Of a DNA stretch of 64,000 bases, positions 1-12,359 are shown one piece after another (position 1 is the first letter of the stretch; every line of letters starts with the position of its first letter). The position numbers were made by a program, and so were the translations under genes. The notes under the pieces are model-generated. The model made no database searches and had not been told where the DNA came from. It saw only the letters and a program-made list of their open reading frames with translations. Source of the DNA: Tachypleus tridentatus (Eukaryota; Arthropoda; Merostomata; Xiphosura; Limulidae); NCBI RefSeq assembly GCF_004210375.1, contig NC_134833.1, positions 144,700,127 to 144,764,126 on the forward strand, read 5' to 3'.

Positions 1-747
1 ACACCTCTGTGCCATTGGAGAAACACTAATTAGGGAATGGATAGATGTTCCATTCTCAAAATCTATCATATTCTCAAATTATTAAAGTTGTACTATCTGT
101 CCAGGGTTTATGGTTGAGCTATGGGCTGCGCCGTTAATATGGTGGGCCTTAAGCATCATCTGGGGCTTCAGCTCTGCATGGAGGCTTTCCACATTTCGAT
201 AATCCAGAGTTTGTATGCTGAGTTCTGAGAACTTCCTTTCACATCAGACATTCACAACATTCCTTGCTATGTAATATAAAACTTTTATACTTATCATGAT
301 GTCTCACCTGAGTTGTGTCTTTATTCCTTCGCGAACTGTCCTTTTGGGAATAGTTAGTCTACTATTTCTTCTTTCTATCTTCATATCCAGGGATTGCTAA
401 CTGAACTGGTCTGTCACTGGATGATGCTGTTGAGTCTAATTATCAGCTTATTCCACCATGGCTTATTACCATCCCCACTTGTGACCTTTATTTATGTCAT
501 CTGAGAAGGACGGATACTCCTGAGAGGAATTATAATCTTTATTTGCTCAACACTGTCAAACAATTTTTCCATATCCATTTCAACAGATGATTAAAATCTG
601 ATGTCTTTTTCAGTTCCAACATATTTTACTGTGGTTCATTGTATACAATTTCATTGGAATTAGAATACATACAAGCTAATAAGAGCACTAATTGTACTAT
701 ATACACTGACTCTCTTAGCTCTCTGATGGCCCTGATTGTTTGACGCA

Positions 748-2368
748 CAGTTACGACAGAAAGTGTTCGTACCCCTGCGTCACAAGTAGGTTTTGCTCAT
801 AACCTAAAAAGTATCACGATTAGGCTAATAGACGTATAATATATTATACATATTATACTAACACACATTTACATAAATATTTATGTTTATATAAACAAAT
901 AAACTGTTTATAAACAAATAACCAAAAATAGGTTGAGGAGAAAGTGTTCGTACACTTCACAACGTGTGAGAAAACTGATATTCCCGTAAAAATTTTGTTT
1001 AGTTTGGCGAATAAACTGCATTATACTATTTCATAACTAGACACTTGGATCATATTTGTTGGAATTTAGCCAGCAATAAATGTACTTTCGGCAATTTTGC
1101 GTCGTCTCCGTCATTATATGCTTGGTCATCATGGCGAACAGGAAACAACTGTCCAGTGATTTAAAAAACCAATTATTGTAAAATACAAGTCTCGTGTGTC
1201 TCTTTCCGGTATTTTTACACAACTTAATGTGCCGAAATATACTGTTCAAAGCATAATTGCCAAGTTTAACCTTACAGGATCAACTCCTAACCTCCATCGT
1301 TCCGGACGCCCCACCAAAATTCCAGAGAGAATCAAGAGGAAGGTTCTCAGCGTAGTTAGTAAGAACCCTCTTTAACAGGTAATGACATACAGAAACTGGT
1401 AAGGAAAACTGAGGTTGAATTAAGCACCTTTACAGTTACGAACATGTTACGATCTTCCATATTCAAAGCAAGCCGTTATCGTAGAACTCCATATTTAAAG
1501 CATGTTCATTTAGAAGCACGTTTGAGGTATGGAAGAAAGCATGTAGATAAACCTTTTACCTATTGAAAGAGTATTCTTTGGTCAGACGAGACTAAAATTG
1601 AGCTTTTCGGCCACAATGATGTTCGCTATATTTTTCGTAAGAAGGGGAACGAAATCTTTCAAAGAACACCGTCCCTACAGTAAAACACACGGAGGTGGCT
1701 CGATCATGCTATGGGGTTTCTTCAGTTTTTTTGGTGTAGGCAGCCTTCACCGCGTCAACGGAATCATGAAAAAAGATGAGTACGTTGATATATTAGGCAC
1801 TTATTTCAAAAATGATGCTCGGAACTTGCGGTTTGGGCATCGTTGAATCTTGCAGCACGAAAATGACCCAAAGCACACATCGAAATATGTGCAATTTTGG
1901 TTGTAGAGAAACTATATAAGCGTTTTGGAGTGGCTATCGCAGTTACCCGATCTCAACCCATTTGAAAACGTTTGGCATGAGTTGAAGACCGGGGTTCATC
2001 GGCGTCATCCGAAAAACTTGCAAGATTTGGAGGCCTTCTGTAAAGAAGAATGGAAGAAAATACCAGTCGAGTACTGTCATACGATCATGGAGGGGTGTGA
2101 GGAGAGATTGCGCCAAGCAATTTGCCTGAAAGGCTACATAACTGACCATTAAAGTAGATGCACGAACACTTTCTGCCCCTCCTGTGTTTGGTTATTTGTT
2201 CATAAATAGTTTATTTGTCGTTCAATTTACATACAAAACATTATGTAGATCTGTGTCAGAATAATATTTATAATATACTCTACTTTCATTATCCTTATTG
2301 CGATACTTTTAAGTTATGAGGAAAAATCTTCTCATGACGCAGGGTACGTACATTTTCCGTCGTAACTT
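748..2368 (+). mobile_element. Tc1/mariner-type DNA transposon, IR/DR type, copy 1
   Basis: Long terminal inverted repeats of roughly 200 bp flank a degenerate transposase. The left end begins cagttacgac and the right end finishes gtcgtaactt followed by TA, the usual Tc1 target. The motif aaagtgttcg occurs at the outer left end and again near 941. Its complement lies just after the transposase stop near 2164 and, diverged, near 2350. Each terminal repeat therefore carries two direct repeats, the IR/DR arrangement seen in Tc3- and Sleeping Beauty-like elements. The left flanking dinucleotide is CA, probably a mutated TA. The element is 1.62 kb and cannot be autonomous because its transposase is broken. 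Confidence 0.88.
1131..2152 (+). pseudogene. Tc1-like transposase, broken
   Basis: The ATG at 1131 opens a helix-turn-helix N-terminus with the Tc1 hallmark GRPTKIPERIKRKV near residues 55-75. The catalytic region follows: WSDETK gives the first Asp near 1585, a second Asp is expected in the degraded stretch near 1865, and PDLNPFENVWHELK near 1950-1990 gives the last acidic residue, as in DD34E transposases. Breaks include an in-frame TAA shortly after the start (near 1178), a one-base loss near 1371, a TGA in place of Trp near 1565, and length changes near 1645, 1684, 1808 and 1850. Full family length is about 340 residues, matching this span. It is non-functional. Confidence 0.9.
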
Positions 2369-2479
2369 TATAATTGGTACAAATGTTACTGGAAGAAACC
2401 AGATTTATAATAAATGTCTTAAGATGGTTTTGAGGTTACAAAACTTATATTGACCTCAGCTGTTTTATTTTTTAAGGGT

Positions 2480-4060
2480 TATTTCTGTGCGTACGTTACA
2501 ATAATCTTAAAAGATCCAAACGTTGATGTCCAAATATTAACCTGAAGATGACATAAGAAGGTCAAAACATTGTTATGTACTTTATTTTAATGAAAGTTTT
2601 AGTACTCACACTAGCCTTCTTGAGAATATGTCGAAACGACCATTTCATGTTTTGTAAATATGAGAATCATTTAGTTTCATCTAGTGGAACGGACGAAATA
2701 TATTGTTACCTATATCAAATCATAAATTTATTTAAAAAAAATACACACAGATATGTAACTACATTCCTAGTGATATAAGTCATCACATATACTCTTGAGC
2801 CAACAGGGACTCACGTTACAAATTAACTACTTTATTGTTATACAAAAGAGCTTCGACAACCATAGTGTTAACGACTACAACGTCGGAGTATCACTATAAC
2901 TTCACGATATAATTATACTTCTGTATCTATTCATATTATTGGTCAAAAGAAACTAACTACAGAAGTAGCATTTGTAATAGATGGGTAAATGTAACATCTA
3001 CAGTAATAAACTACAAGATCAAGACATAAGGTCACATATTAACCTTTTGTATTCCAAAGTATTTCGGGTCATCACATACTAATTTTTCATGCATCAACTC
3101 ACTTGGATAAATACTATCTCCCTCTATTGTTGCAACGGTAAGTCTGTTGTGTGCTTAGAACGCTAGAACCCAGATTTCGATATCCTTAATGGGCAGAGTA
3201 CAGACAGCCTATTGTGAACTTTGACCTTCACACCAATCTAACAAATACATTATTTCCCTCCACATTAGCGTACTATGTTATTTATTTACCTCTCGTGGAC
3301 TACCTCGTTTGTTACTAGTTAGGCACATGGCTACATAATATGGTATCTGCGTTCTGCCCATCTTGAGTATGGAAACCTGGTTTTAGTGATATAACTCCAC
3401 AGGCATATTGCTCTGCCACTGGGGACAGATTACTTCGTACTTGTGACCTTTTGTTGCTAAACGCTAATTTACATAATAGCTATGCTATGCTCACAGCTGG
3501 TGTCACAATCTGATTTGTAGGTTTGAAGCCTTTTACCTTACCACTGAGATGTTGCGATTATTTATTTGTAATAAAATTCACTGTCTTTTTAAACTATTCG
3601 TATTTAACGTTTATTATGAAGCGAATTAATGTAAACTTTAGACATTAGATGATTACTAGAATATTGTATATATTTTAGGCACAAACCTTGACCAGTAGAT
3701 GGTACTACATCGATTAGGTTATACCGTTGGAAACTGTGTTTCAATATCTGGTGTTAGCAGAGCACAGATAGCCCATTCTATTGCGTTATAATTAACAACA
3801 AACAAAATTTATTTCGTTTGTTATTTTCAAAAGTTTTTCACAATACCTTTATTGATACGAAATTTAAGATTTATTTATCATTTTCTAATACTGATCACTT
3901 CATTATACCTATCAACCATAATATGTTATATACATATAAATATAACATTTATCAAGCCTTTTAAGTAACCTTTGTACACGTTAAGCCTCTTTAATTACGT
4001 GGTTGATGCTTTTCACAAGACCAATAAATATATATATATATATATTAGGCTGATTAAATC
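2480..4060. repeat. Ancient dispersed segment shared with the gene-cluster arms
   Basis: This noncoding stretch is diverged but clearly alignable with 7680-9470 (+), 19890-21480 (+) and, inverted, 61440-63200. Shared landmarks include the run around gttatacaaaagag (near 2839, 7914 and 62980) and the block around cttgatcttgtag and its complement. Old tRNA-SINE fragments (near 3130-3240, with tgggcagagtacagacagcc) lie inside it. Short open frames here are not conserved between copies and I see no coding signal. Confidence 0.7.
4020..4046. repeat. AT dinucleotide microsatellite
   Basis: A short (TA)n tract. The same tract occurs in the second copy of the 7-kb repeat near 21441, with nearly the same length. 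Similar short AT tracts lie near 31180 and 39447. Confidence 0.8.
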
Positions 4061-4820
4061 AGTGGTTCAAAAAAGTAGCCGACAGAAGTTTCATATACGT
4101 AGGTGGATATTTGTATCTGGATGTTGTGTGGATAGCTGGTTAAATCTCAGCATCCATCATGCTCAGCATGGTGAAAGTACCTTAGCATCCCTCTCAATTT
4201 TTGATTTAGTCACAGAAGCTGGTGCTTTCTAGCAAATGGCTCAATGACACCACTTCGCACGTCGTTGCAATGGAAACCACTTTGTTTAGTACTTCAGTAT
4301 CCGTAACACCCAAGTAACAATCACCCCATAGTTCTCTGTCTTTTCTCGTTAGACATTAATTCATTGTTGTCATATAAAAATACCGAGGGATTAAAAATAG
4401 ATAAACATTAGGATCAGAATAGGTTTTCTCTCGTTTGTTTCTACTAGGTCACTTGACAATATGATCCTGTCTGGAACATAAATTATGTCACTCTTACTTT
4501 AAAAAGTCAAGTTAGAGAGTATAGTAGGTTACTTAAACCATACGTAAATAGGAATAATAACATATTATGATATAAAAGATACCATATTAGGTATATCAGA
4601 TACAGTATGAAATTATTTCGAAAGTGAATGGATGGAATGGTGTAAAGCAATATATTTATGTCGCTACTTATTAAAACAACTAAATTTAACATCAAGCAAC
4701 TTACATTAAACTCATAATAACTATCAGACATTAATGATTAACTTAGGAAATATATTTTTAAAATTTTCTAAAATAAACTATAAAATCAGACTGAGGAAGG
4801 ACAGTGAGACTTTAGACAAA

Positions 4821-5380
4821 TTCATTGAAGATGTAGTACGATATTCTTCATGGTTTTATTTACATTGAAGATGTAGTATGATATTCTCTATGATTTTATT
4901 TACATTGAAGATGTAGTATGATATTCTCTATGGTTATATTTACATTAAAGATGTAGTATGATATTCTTCATGGTTTTATTTACATTGAAGATGTAGTATG
5001 ATATTCTTCATGGTTTTATTTACATTGAAGATGTAGTATGATATTCATCATGGTTCTATGTACATTTGAAGATGTAGTACGATATTCTTCAGGGTTTTCT
5101 TTACATTGAAGATGTCGTGTGATATTCTCTATGGTTTTATTTACATTGAAGATGTAGTATGATATTCTCTATGATTTTATTTACATTGAAGATGTTGTAT
5201 GATATTCTCTATGGTTATATTTACATTAAAGATGTAGTATGATATTCTTCATGGTTTTATTTACATTGAAGATGTAGTATGATATTCTCTATGGTTTTAT
5301 TTACATTGAAGATGTAGTAAGATATTCTATATAGTTTTATTTACTTTGAAGATGTAGTATGGTATTCTCTATGATTTTAT
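4821..5380. repeat. 40-bp minisatellite, about 14 units, array 1
   Basis: A tandem array with a 40-bp period. Units begin ttacattgaagatgtagtat and end with a variable tctctatggttttat or cttcatggttttat. Units vary by a few bases, and one unit near 5041-5080 has a one-base insertion that shifts the phase. There are no unique spacers, so this is not a CRISPR. The unique flanks are shared with array 2 (22235) and array 3 (47181), so all three derive from one ancestral array lying beside the same RT fossil. Confidence 0.95.
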
Positions 5381-5439
5381 CCAAATTCTTCAAGTTAAGT
5401 TATGGACATTATTATCACTTATTAAAGTGTCTAGAAAAT

Positions 5440-5850
5440 AAACTTTATGATCTTCTACTGTAAACTCTGTACTGATATGTTTGTTGTTGAAATATTAGAG
5501 AAATTACGAAGCTTCATGAGTGTTCTCATAACAAACGTGTCATCACCATATCTTTGATAGTAAAGAGGCTGAAAATAATTTTCTGTCTACTGTATTTTAT
5601 ACAAACACAATATAGATTTGTCATAAACGGCCCCTATCTAGAACCCATGGGAAGTGTAACGATCTGATCACGTAGCTTGTTATTATGACGGAAGTGAGAT
5701 TTGTTAACTGCAATGTTTATTAATTACACAGAAAGTGGTTTATGGGTGGCCACATTGCTGGAAATCAAAATGGTGCCAAAGTTTATAGTCTTTTCCAAAG
5801 GTATATTTATAAACAATGATTCAACGTCAAAACGTGCACGGTAAGACAGT
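5440..5850 (-). pseudogene. Fossil reverse transcriptase, Penelope-like
   Basis: Read on the minus strand, two RT landmarks survive in order. MGS followed by R-stop-GPF near 5640-5660 corresponds to the MGSPLGP motif. YYQRYGDDTF near 5530-5560 corresponds to the RYVDDTF catalytic box, with both Asp residues kept. The space between them is too short and carries stops and shifts, so this is dead. The YxDDTF form is typical of Penelope-like elements, but another RT clade is possible. The minisatellite lies immediately downstream in the RT's reading direction. Confidence 0.6.
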
Positions 5851-6227
5851 AATATACCAGAATGTTTTAACACTAGTAACTGAGTCCGATACCTGTAGTG
5901 GGAAGATAATAGATTGGTTTATGTAGCTTTGTGCTTGGTAACAAACAACAAGACATTAATTTCCATGCCCTTCTATTTTATTTCCTAAGAAACTTCAAAA
6001 CTGTAATTTCATATTATTCATTGGTGGTAAACTTGCAGAAGTTTAGCTGCAAACTACCTAATCTGTAGCTACAGGTTCTCATGCTGTGAAGAAAAAAATT
6101 CATTGCTAAATTTGTTGTTCATTAATCTTAGGTAAATAATAAAACAATCGTTTCACAGAAGTGGAAAATCAATTAATATATCTTCAGCTACTTTAAAACA
6201 ATGAGGATTTATGACACATGAATGTTG

Positions 6228-6340
6228 CTCCCCAGTGGCTCAGCGGTATGTCTGCGGATTTACAACACTACAATCCATGGTGGGCAGAGGACAGATAGCC
6301 CCTTGTGTAGCTTTGTGCTTAATTCAAAACAACAACAACA
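6228..6340 (+). mobile_element. Short tRNA-derived SINE with two older fragments downstream
   Basis: The element starts with ccccagtggctcagcggtat, continues through a tRNA-like head and the body motif agatagcccc...gtagctttgtgcttaatt, and ends in a CAA-rich tail. Its B box is damaged. Two more degenerate relatives follow at about 6425-6530 and 6775-6870. The same three occur in the second copy of the 7-kb repeat (from 23645). Confidence 0.65.
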
Positions 6341-7039
6341 ATACATGAATATTTACCTTACTTATACAAGTGGGTCAATTGAATAATCTTAATTTCAAGT
6401 AACCAACTAAAGAGGTACACAGTGAATGTCTCCATTGGCACAGCTATATTTCTGTGGACTTACAACACAGTATATTTGTGTGTGAAGAGCACATTGTGTA
6501 GCTTAGTACTTAACTTCAAACTAATACACAATGATAATTTTATTGTGCTCATCGCGGGTATCAAAACGTAATTTTTGGTCTTATAACTCTTCAGACATGT
6601 CACTGGGAAGGGACATCATAAAAGAGAGAGCAAATATCTTGTGAAGAAAGTTACAGGTGACTGGCTTCCTTACTTCTGATCGGTATTTAAACTTAACCAT
6701 GTGTCGACAGGTTACTGTTCAAATTCAAATTTTCTATTTCAGTGAGTGTTTTCTTCATAAACAAGTCTCCTTTTGATGAGTTAGCGGCTACGCTACAGAC
6801 TTAGGGTTTGATTTTCTGCAGTGGACAGAGCGCACATAATCCATTCTGTTGCTTAATAGTAAATAAAAAATTGTTCTTAATAAGGTCCAGATACTGCAAT
6901 AGAGCTACAGTTAAAAAAAATTAGTTATTGAGTTTAATACAACAAAAGATATATTATTTGGATAAACCAGAACATAAAAATACCTTATTTAATTAGTGTG
7001 ACAGACAGGGTTATTTTCAACCTTGTTGGGCACATTTTT

Positions 7040-7539
7040 NNNNNNNNNNNNNNNNNNNNNNNNNNNNNNNNNNNNNNNNNNNNNNNNNNNNNNNNNNNNN
7101 NNNNNNNNNNNNNNNNNNNNNNNNNNNNNNNNNNNNNNNNNNNNNNNNNNNNNNNNNNNNNNNNNNNNNNNNNNNNNNNNNNNNNNNNNNNNNNNNNNNN
7201 NNNNNNNNNNNNNNNNNNNNNNNNNNNNNNNNNNNNNNNNNNNNNNNNNNNNNNNNNNNNNNNNNNNNNNNNNNNNNNNNNNNNNNNNNNNNNNNNNNNN
7301 NNNNNNNNNNNNNNNNNNNNNNNNNNNNNNNNNNNNNNNNNNNNNNNNNNNNNNNNNNNNNNNNNNNNNNNNNNNNNNNNNNNNNNNNNNNNNNNNNNNN
7401 NNNNNNNNNNNNNNNNNNNNNNNNNNNNNNNNNNNNNNNNNNNNNNNNNNNNNNNNNNNNNNNNNNNNNNNNNNNNNNNNNNNNNNNNNNNNNNNNNNNN
7501 NNNNNNNNNNNNNNNNNNNNNNNNNNNNNNNNNNNNNNN
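7040..7539. other. Assembly gap, 500 N
   Basis: Exactly 500 undetermined bases, the round number used for gaps of unknown size. The left side is the broken end of the 7-kb direct repeat and the right side is inside the inverted arm of pseudogene A. The join is therefore a scaffolding inference, not continuous sequence. Confidence 0.99.
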
Positions 7540-9704
7540 TTTCACTGCGTCTGTTGTCACTTCAGCGACAGACAGCTGTTTATAATGTACATAGTAAGCG
7601 GGTCACAAAACGTATATCCATCTCATTTTGTCTTTTTTCTTTCCAATATTTATTTCTATGTTAACTATCCTGTTACTTTAGGACCAATTTCATCACTGTT
7701 TACAATAACCTTAAAAAACAATCATGTTTTATAAATATCAAATATATTTAGCGCCATCTAGTGTAACTGACGAAAGATTGAATTAATTACACGAGATAAG
7801 CAATTTATTAATAACAAAAACACACAAAACTTCAACACTATTTCTAGTAATATAAGTCCTCACAAATACATCTGAGCCAACACGGGCTCACGTTACAAAT
7901 TAATTACCTTATTGTTATACAAAAGAGTTTCGAGAACCATATTGTTAATGACTACAACATCGGTGTATTACTATAACTTCACGATATAATTCTACCTCTG
8001 GATCTATTTATATTATTGGTCAAAAGAAACTAATTAGTGAAATAGCATTTGTAATAAATGGGTAAATATAACATTTACAGTAATAAACTACAAGATCAAG
8101 ACATAAGGTCACATATTAACCTTTTGTATTCCAAAGTATTTCGTGTCATCGCATACTAATTTTTCTTGTATCAACTCACTTGGATAAATACTATCTCCCT
8201 CTATTGTTGCAACGGTAAGTCTGTTGTGTGCTTAGAACGCTAGAACCCAGATTTCGATATCCTTAATGGGCATAGAACAGACAGCCCATTTTGTAACTCT
8301 GAGCTTCACAACAATCAAACAAATACATTAATCTTTCCCATATCAACGTAGTATATTATATATTTACTTTTCATGAGCTATTTCGTTTGTGTGTAATTAG
8401 ACACGATGCTACAAAATATGTTATCTGTGCTCTGTCCACAAGAAATAATCGAAAACTGGTTTTTAATGTTATAAGTCCGAAGACGTACGGTTGTGTTCCT
8501 TGGAGCAGGATACTTCGTAGTTGTCATCTATTGTTGTGCAGCGCTAACTTACATAATGGACTGTATGTGTTATGCTCACAGCTGGCATCACATTCTGATT
8601 TGTACATTTGAAGCCCTTAACCTTTCCACTTATCCGATACGTAACCTTTATGTAATAAAATTCACTACTCCGTTTGTTAACATAATAAATACTTATACAT
8701 ATACACGCAGAGGATACCAATGTAATGTTTAGCAAAATATTTTCCGTTTCCATTTTTAAACTATTTGTATTTAGTGTTTGTTGTGAAGTGAAATAATGTA
8801 AATTATGTATATTAGTAGATCACTGAAATAATATATATTTTTAAGACACAGAACTTCACCAATAGACGTCGCTACTTCATTTCGGATTCTTCTTGTTTCG
8901 AACAAAGCATAAACATACATAATGTTCTCTGCCCATCATAGGTATCAAAATCAAGTTTCTAGCAATATAAGTACCAGACATACCGCTCTTCCACTGTGTG
9001 AGGGGCTTTTCAGGTTTTAGTATCTTACTGGTTATTTTCTACTGATAACGTGTAATTTTAAACAATCCTAATGCTGGCCATAATTACAAAAAAAGGAAAG
9101 AACAAAAACAATATATGATACAGAAACACCGTACATTCTCTTGATCTGTTTAAAGTCAATAGAGATTTACCAAACATCCGTGGATTACTTTTCATCAAAG
9201 TTTGTTTCATTCGTTGTTTATTAAATTTTTATAATACTTTTATTCAAAAATATTTTACACTTTATTTATTATTTTCTAATCCTGACTGCTTGCTTATATC
9301 CGTTAATAATAATACGTTATAATAATATACATATAACGTTTATTACGCCTGTTAAAGTAATGTTTATATGTGTTAAGCAAATGTAATTAGTAATTAATGC
9401 TTATTAGAAGACCAATATATAAATATTAGGCTGATTACACCCCTGGTTCCCAAACTAGGACCGACAGAAATATCATAAAGGTGGCACTACATGTAGAACT
9501 ATTTCTGACACCTAACAAACAAACTTTTTTTTTTTCAGCTATATCTACATGTAGTTCAATAAATGTGGCTAGACAACGATTTTTATGTTGCACATTTTTC
9601 AAAATCCCAGATTGCGATGAATGTATATTAGTCCACACTGGCTATTATTTAAAATTTATATTCAATTGTTATGTATTCCTTGTGCGTATTCGTCAATTCT
9701 GTTA
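7540..9704. repeat. Outer part of inverted-repeat arm (pseudogene A side)
   Basis: It matches 61179-63367 in inverted orientation almost end to end, beginning with gcgtctgttgtcacttcagc right after the gap. It is a noncoding mosaic of old SINE pieces; short open frames around 8387-8753 and 9435-9705 lie in matching positions in both arms but have no recognisable domain. The copy in the 7-kb repeat (2480-4060) is more diverged. Confidence 0.85.
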
Positions 9705-9982
9705 GCCCGGCATGGCCAGATGGTTAAGGCACTCGACACCTAATCTGAGGGCCGCGGTTCTAATACCCGTCGCACCTAACATACTCGCCCTTTCAACCGT
9801 AGGGGCGTTATAATGTGGCAGTCAATCCCACTATTCATTGTTAAAAGAGTAAACAAAAAAGTTGGCGGAGGATGGAGGTAACTAACTGACTTCCCTCTGG
9901 TCTAACACTGCTAAATTAGGGATGGCTAGCGCAGATAGCCCTCGTATAGCTTTGCGCGAAATTCCAAAAAAACAACCAAACA
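9705..9982 (+). mobile_element. Long tRNA-derived SINE (horseshoe-crab type)
   Basis: The element begins gcccggcatggccagatggt, a tRNA-like head with A box (tggttaagg) and damaged B box. It continues through the conserved body (ctaaattagggatggctagc, then tagctttgcgcgaaatt) and ends in an A-rich tail. The left junction is identical to that of the inverted-arm SINE at 60905-61178, so this insertion predates the duplication of the arms. Confidence 0.9.
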
Positions 9983-11894
9983 GTTACTTTTATGTGACTC
10001 AAACAGTGTTGTTGTTCAAAGCGATTTCTCTAACTTCATTCATTACGTCGTTAGGATGAAGCAAATGTACCACTGAGCCAAGATACCAGTGAAAAGGAGC
10101 TCCCCAAATATTACAATAACGACATTTTTTATGTATTAGAAAGTTGTTCCTTTTCATCAATTATGTGTTTTCTTCACTATTCTGCCCTTTTTTATACACT
10201 ATATAAAACTAAACTAAGATATGAGGGGCCCCATTTGGATCTGTGCACATTTTAATATTTTATTTTTAAGTGTTATAACTTCACAAAAAATTGCTGTGTA
10301 ACAAAACAGAAACACCATGCATGTTAATTGAATTTTTAAAGTATATTAGAGGACTTTCGTCACTGTAAATTCGTTTACAAGATCAGTTTAGACTTCATTT
10401 AATAAAGAAAACAAACAAACAAACGACCAATAACTTATTTTAATGAGAGAAATTTATGTATAACAATAAAAATATTCTCTACCACACACTCTAACATGGT
10501 GTGTACGAACGGATAAATGACTGTGTTTAAGTAGTGGTAGGTTGGTTCTGTTAGATACTCCTAAATGTTCACAGACTCTAATATTTATGTGAATGCTGTG
10601 ATCCAGTCTATCAATAATTTAAATTATAAATTTTAGCTTCTCTTCGCTTCAATACGTGAGTTAATATTAAGTGATACTTAATCAATACCCAATAAGCACA
10701 CATAAATAAGGAAATCTGTTGACCCTTTTACTTCGCAATTTATTTTCAGGCTGATTCCAAAAAAATATATACAAAAAAATGGACTTCATCTTTTGTGTTA
10801 TTTGTTTGATATTGAAAGTAGCTGTGTTTTTTTTATATCCAACAATAACATTCCGTGAAAACCATACTGGACAGTGAAAACTAATGATTTTGTTAATATT
10901 CATTTGAATAAAAACTTTAGTAAAATCAGAAAAAATATGGTGTCCAGTAAATAGCATAAATATTAGCAAAACTAAGTCAATAAGAGACCAAAATCATTGC
11001 AAAATATAAAACAAATTACCTAGATAAGAATATACAAAATATAAAGAAGGAGACTTTCATAAATACCCTGTATGTGGTCCAACAAACTTTACAATTTTCT
11101 ATTAATGCAAATAGATATCCAAGTTTCAGGATTTAGACTACAGAGGGCAGCACAAATATTTATTTGTATGTAGTACAATTACGCAGGAAAATGGTTGAAG
11201 TTTTGGGAAAAATTTCTAATCCTTATATTATAAGTGTGTATGATGTGTGATATCAGAATCCGTTCACAACGTTAGATTGGGCTATAGATTCATGATGTTA
11301 GAAACGATTTTATTTTAAGAACATACGCTTTAATTTATCAATAATTCAAATCAAAATAAAATAAAATTCAACTTGTATTATCGATTTTTTCCAAATAATA
11401 TTAGTAAATAAATGTTGAAAATCTTTAAAAATTTATCAAGTTCAGTCATTTTTTTTTATGACGTATAGGACATTAAGAATTGATGATCATTCATTACGTG
11501 TTCAGCGAACTGGTGGTCATTCAATATATGAGTGTAACTGCTAAAGCTCAAACACAGCCATTTTTATGCTAGAACTGCTGGGTAAAGGGAGGGCAACCAC
11601 AAAACATTGCTATGCTTTCATAGCTAAAATAGGTAAAGATTTTACAATCGTAACCTATTTCGAACCTTGAACCTCAGGGATCGCAGGCCAGCACGGTAAC
11701 AACTAGTCTACTCCCGGTTTCGCTTACACATAACATTGTTATTATTATTTATAAAACAGTAATGCTTTGTTAAGAAATACAATTAAAGCTGACACAGACG
11801 ACACGTTTTGGTAATAAGTCGGTTACAAGTAATTCTCTCTAATAGTCATCATAAAAGGTGGACTTGTCTAACCAGCTTTAGTGGAATATGTTTC
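9983..11894. other. Intergenic, no gene seen
   Basis: AT-rich sequence. The first 400 bases resemble 57885-58300 in the same orientation. A degraded third-type tRNA-SINE lies on the minus strand at about 11565-11735, where an A-box-like stretch (tagactagttgtta) and a B-box-like stretch (ggttcgaaa) can be read. The open frame at 10682-10969 has no recognisable domain and I regard it as chance. Confidence 0.5.
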
Positions 11895-12170
11895 TTTGTT
11901 TATTTGTTTTGAATTTCGCACAAAGCTACTCGAGGGCTATTTGTGCTAGCCGTCCCTAATTTAGCAGTGTAAGACTAGAGGAAAGGTAGCTAGTCATCAC
12001 TACCCACCGCCAACTCTTAGGCTACTCTTTTACAAACGAATAGTGGGATTGACCGTCACTTTATAACGCTCCCACAGTAAAAGGGCGAGCGTGTTTGGTG
12101 CGATCGGGATGCGAACCCGCGCCCTCAGATTACGAGTCGCACGCATTAACTCACCTGACCATGCCGGGCC
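11895..12170 (-). mobile_element. Long tRNA-derived SINE
   Basis: A full-length member on the minus strand, from ggcccggcatggtcaggtg at the right end to the tagctttgtgcgaaattc body end and TTTG-rich tail complement at the left. The B box reads ggttcgcatcccgatcgc. It is moderately diverged from the youngest copy at 60192-60467. Confidence 0.9.
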
Positions 12171-12240
12171 GATAAAACCATCCAACTTTTAATGTAGAGT
12201 TATCAATCCAAACTTACGTTATTCCATTTGCTTACATTCG

Positions 12241-12332
12241 GTTCTTCCCTCTAGTCTTACACTGATAAATTAGGGACGGCTAGCACAGATAGCCCTCGAG
12301 TAACTTTGTGCGAATTTCAAAAACAACAAAAC
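12241..12332 (+). mobile_element. 5'-truncated long SINE fragment
   Basis: Only the last 90 bp of the SINE body are present, from ccctctagtcttacactg to the A-rich tail. The tRNA head is missing, as expected from incomplete reverse transcription. It lies 70 bp from the opposite-strand SINE ending at 12170. Confidence 0.85.
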
Positions 12333-12359
12333 ATTGCTTACTTACTTTGATGTTTATGT

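Larger units (their letters stand above)
1..7039. repeat. 7-kb direct repeat, copy 1
   Basis: This whole stretch reappears at 17405-24459 in the same orientation, with the same order of Tc1 element, minisatellite, RT fossil and SINEs. The differences I saw are mostly one- or two-base length changes, many in homopolymers (near 235, 348, 793, 1371, 1645 and 1808), plus rare substitutions such as the one near 1931. It starts at or before the window edge and stops at the N run. Such a pattern fits either a very recent duplication or two haplotypes left uncollapsed by the assembler. I favour the latter, because copy 1 ends exactly at a scaffold gap. Confidence 0.93.

Noticed and set aside
4821-5380. 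Regular 40-bp repeats resembling a CRISPR array
   Set aside because: Units are contiguous with no unique spacers, vary internally, and lie in an animal genome; it is a minisatellite.
6985-7664. Three long open frames across the gap
   Set aside because: They consist almost entirely of undetermined bases; only about 20-40 real residues lie at the ends.
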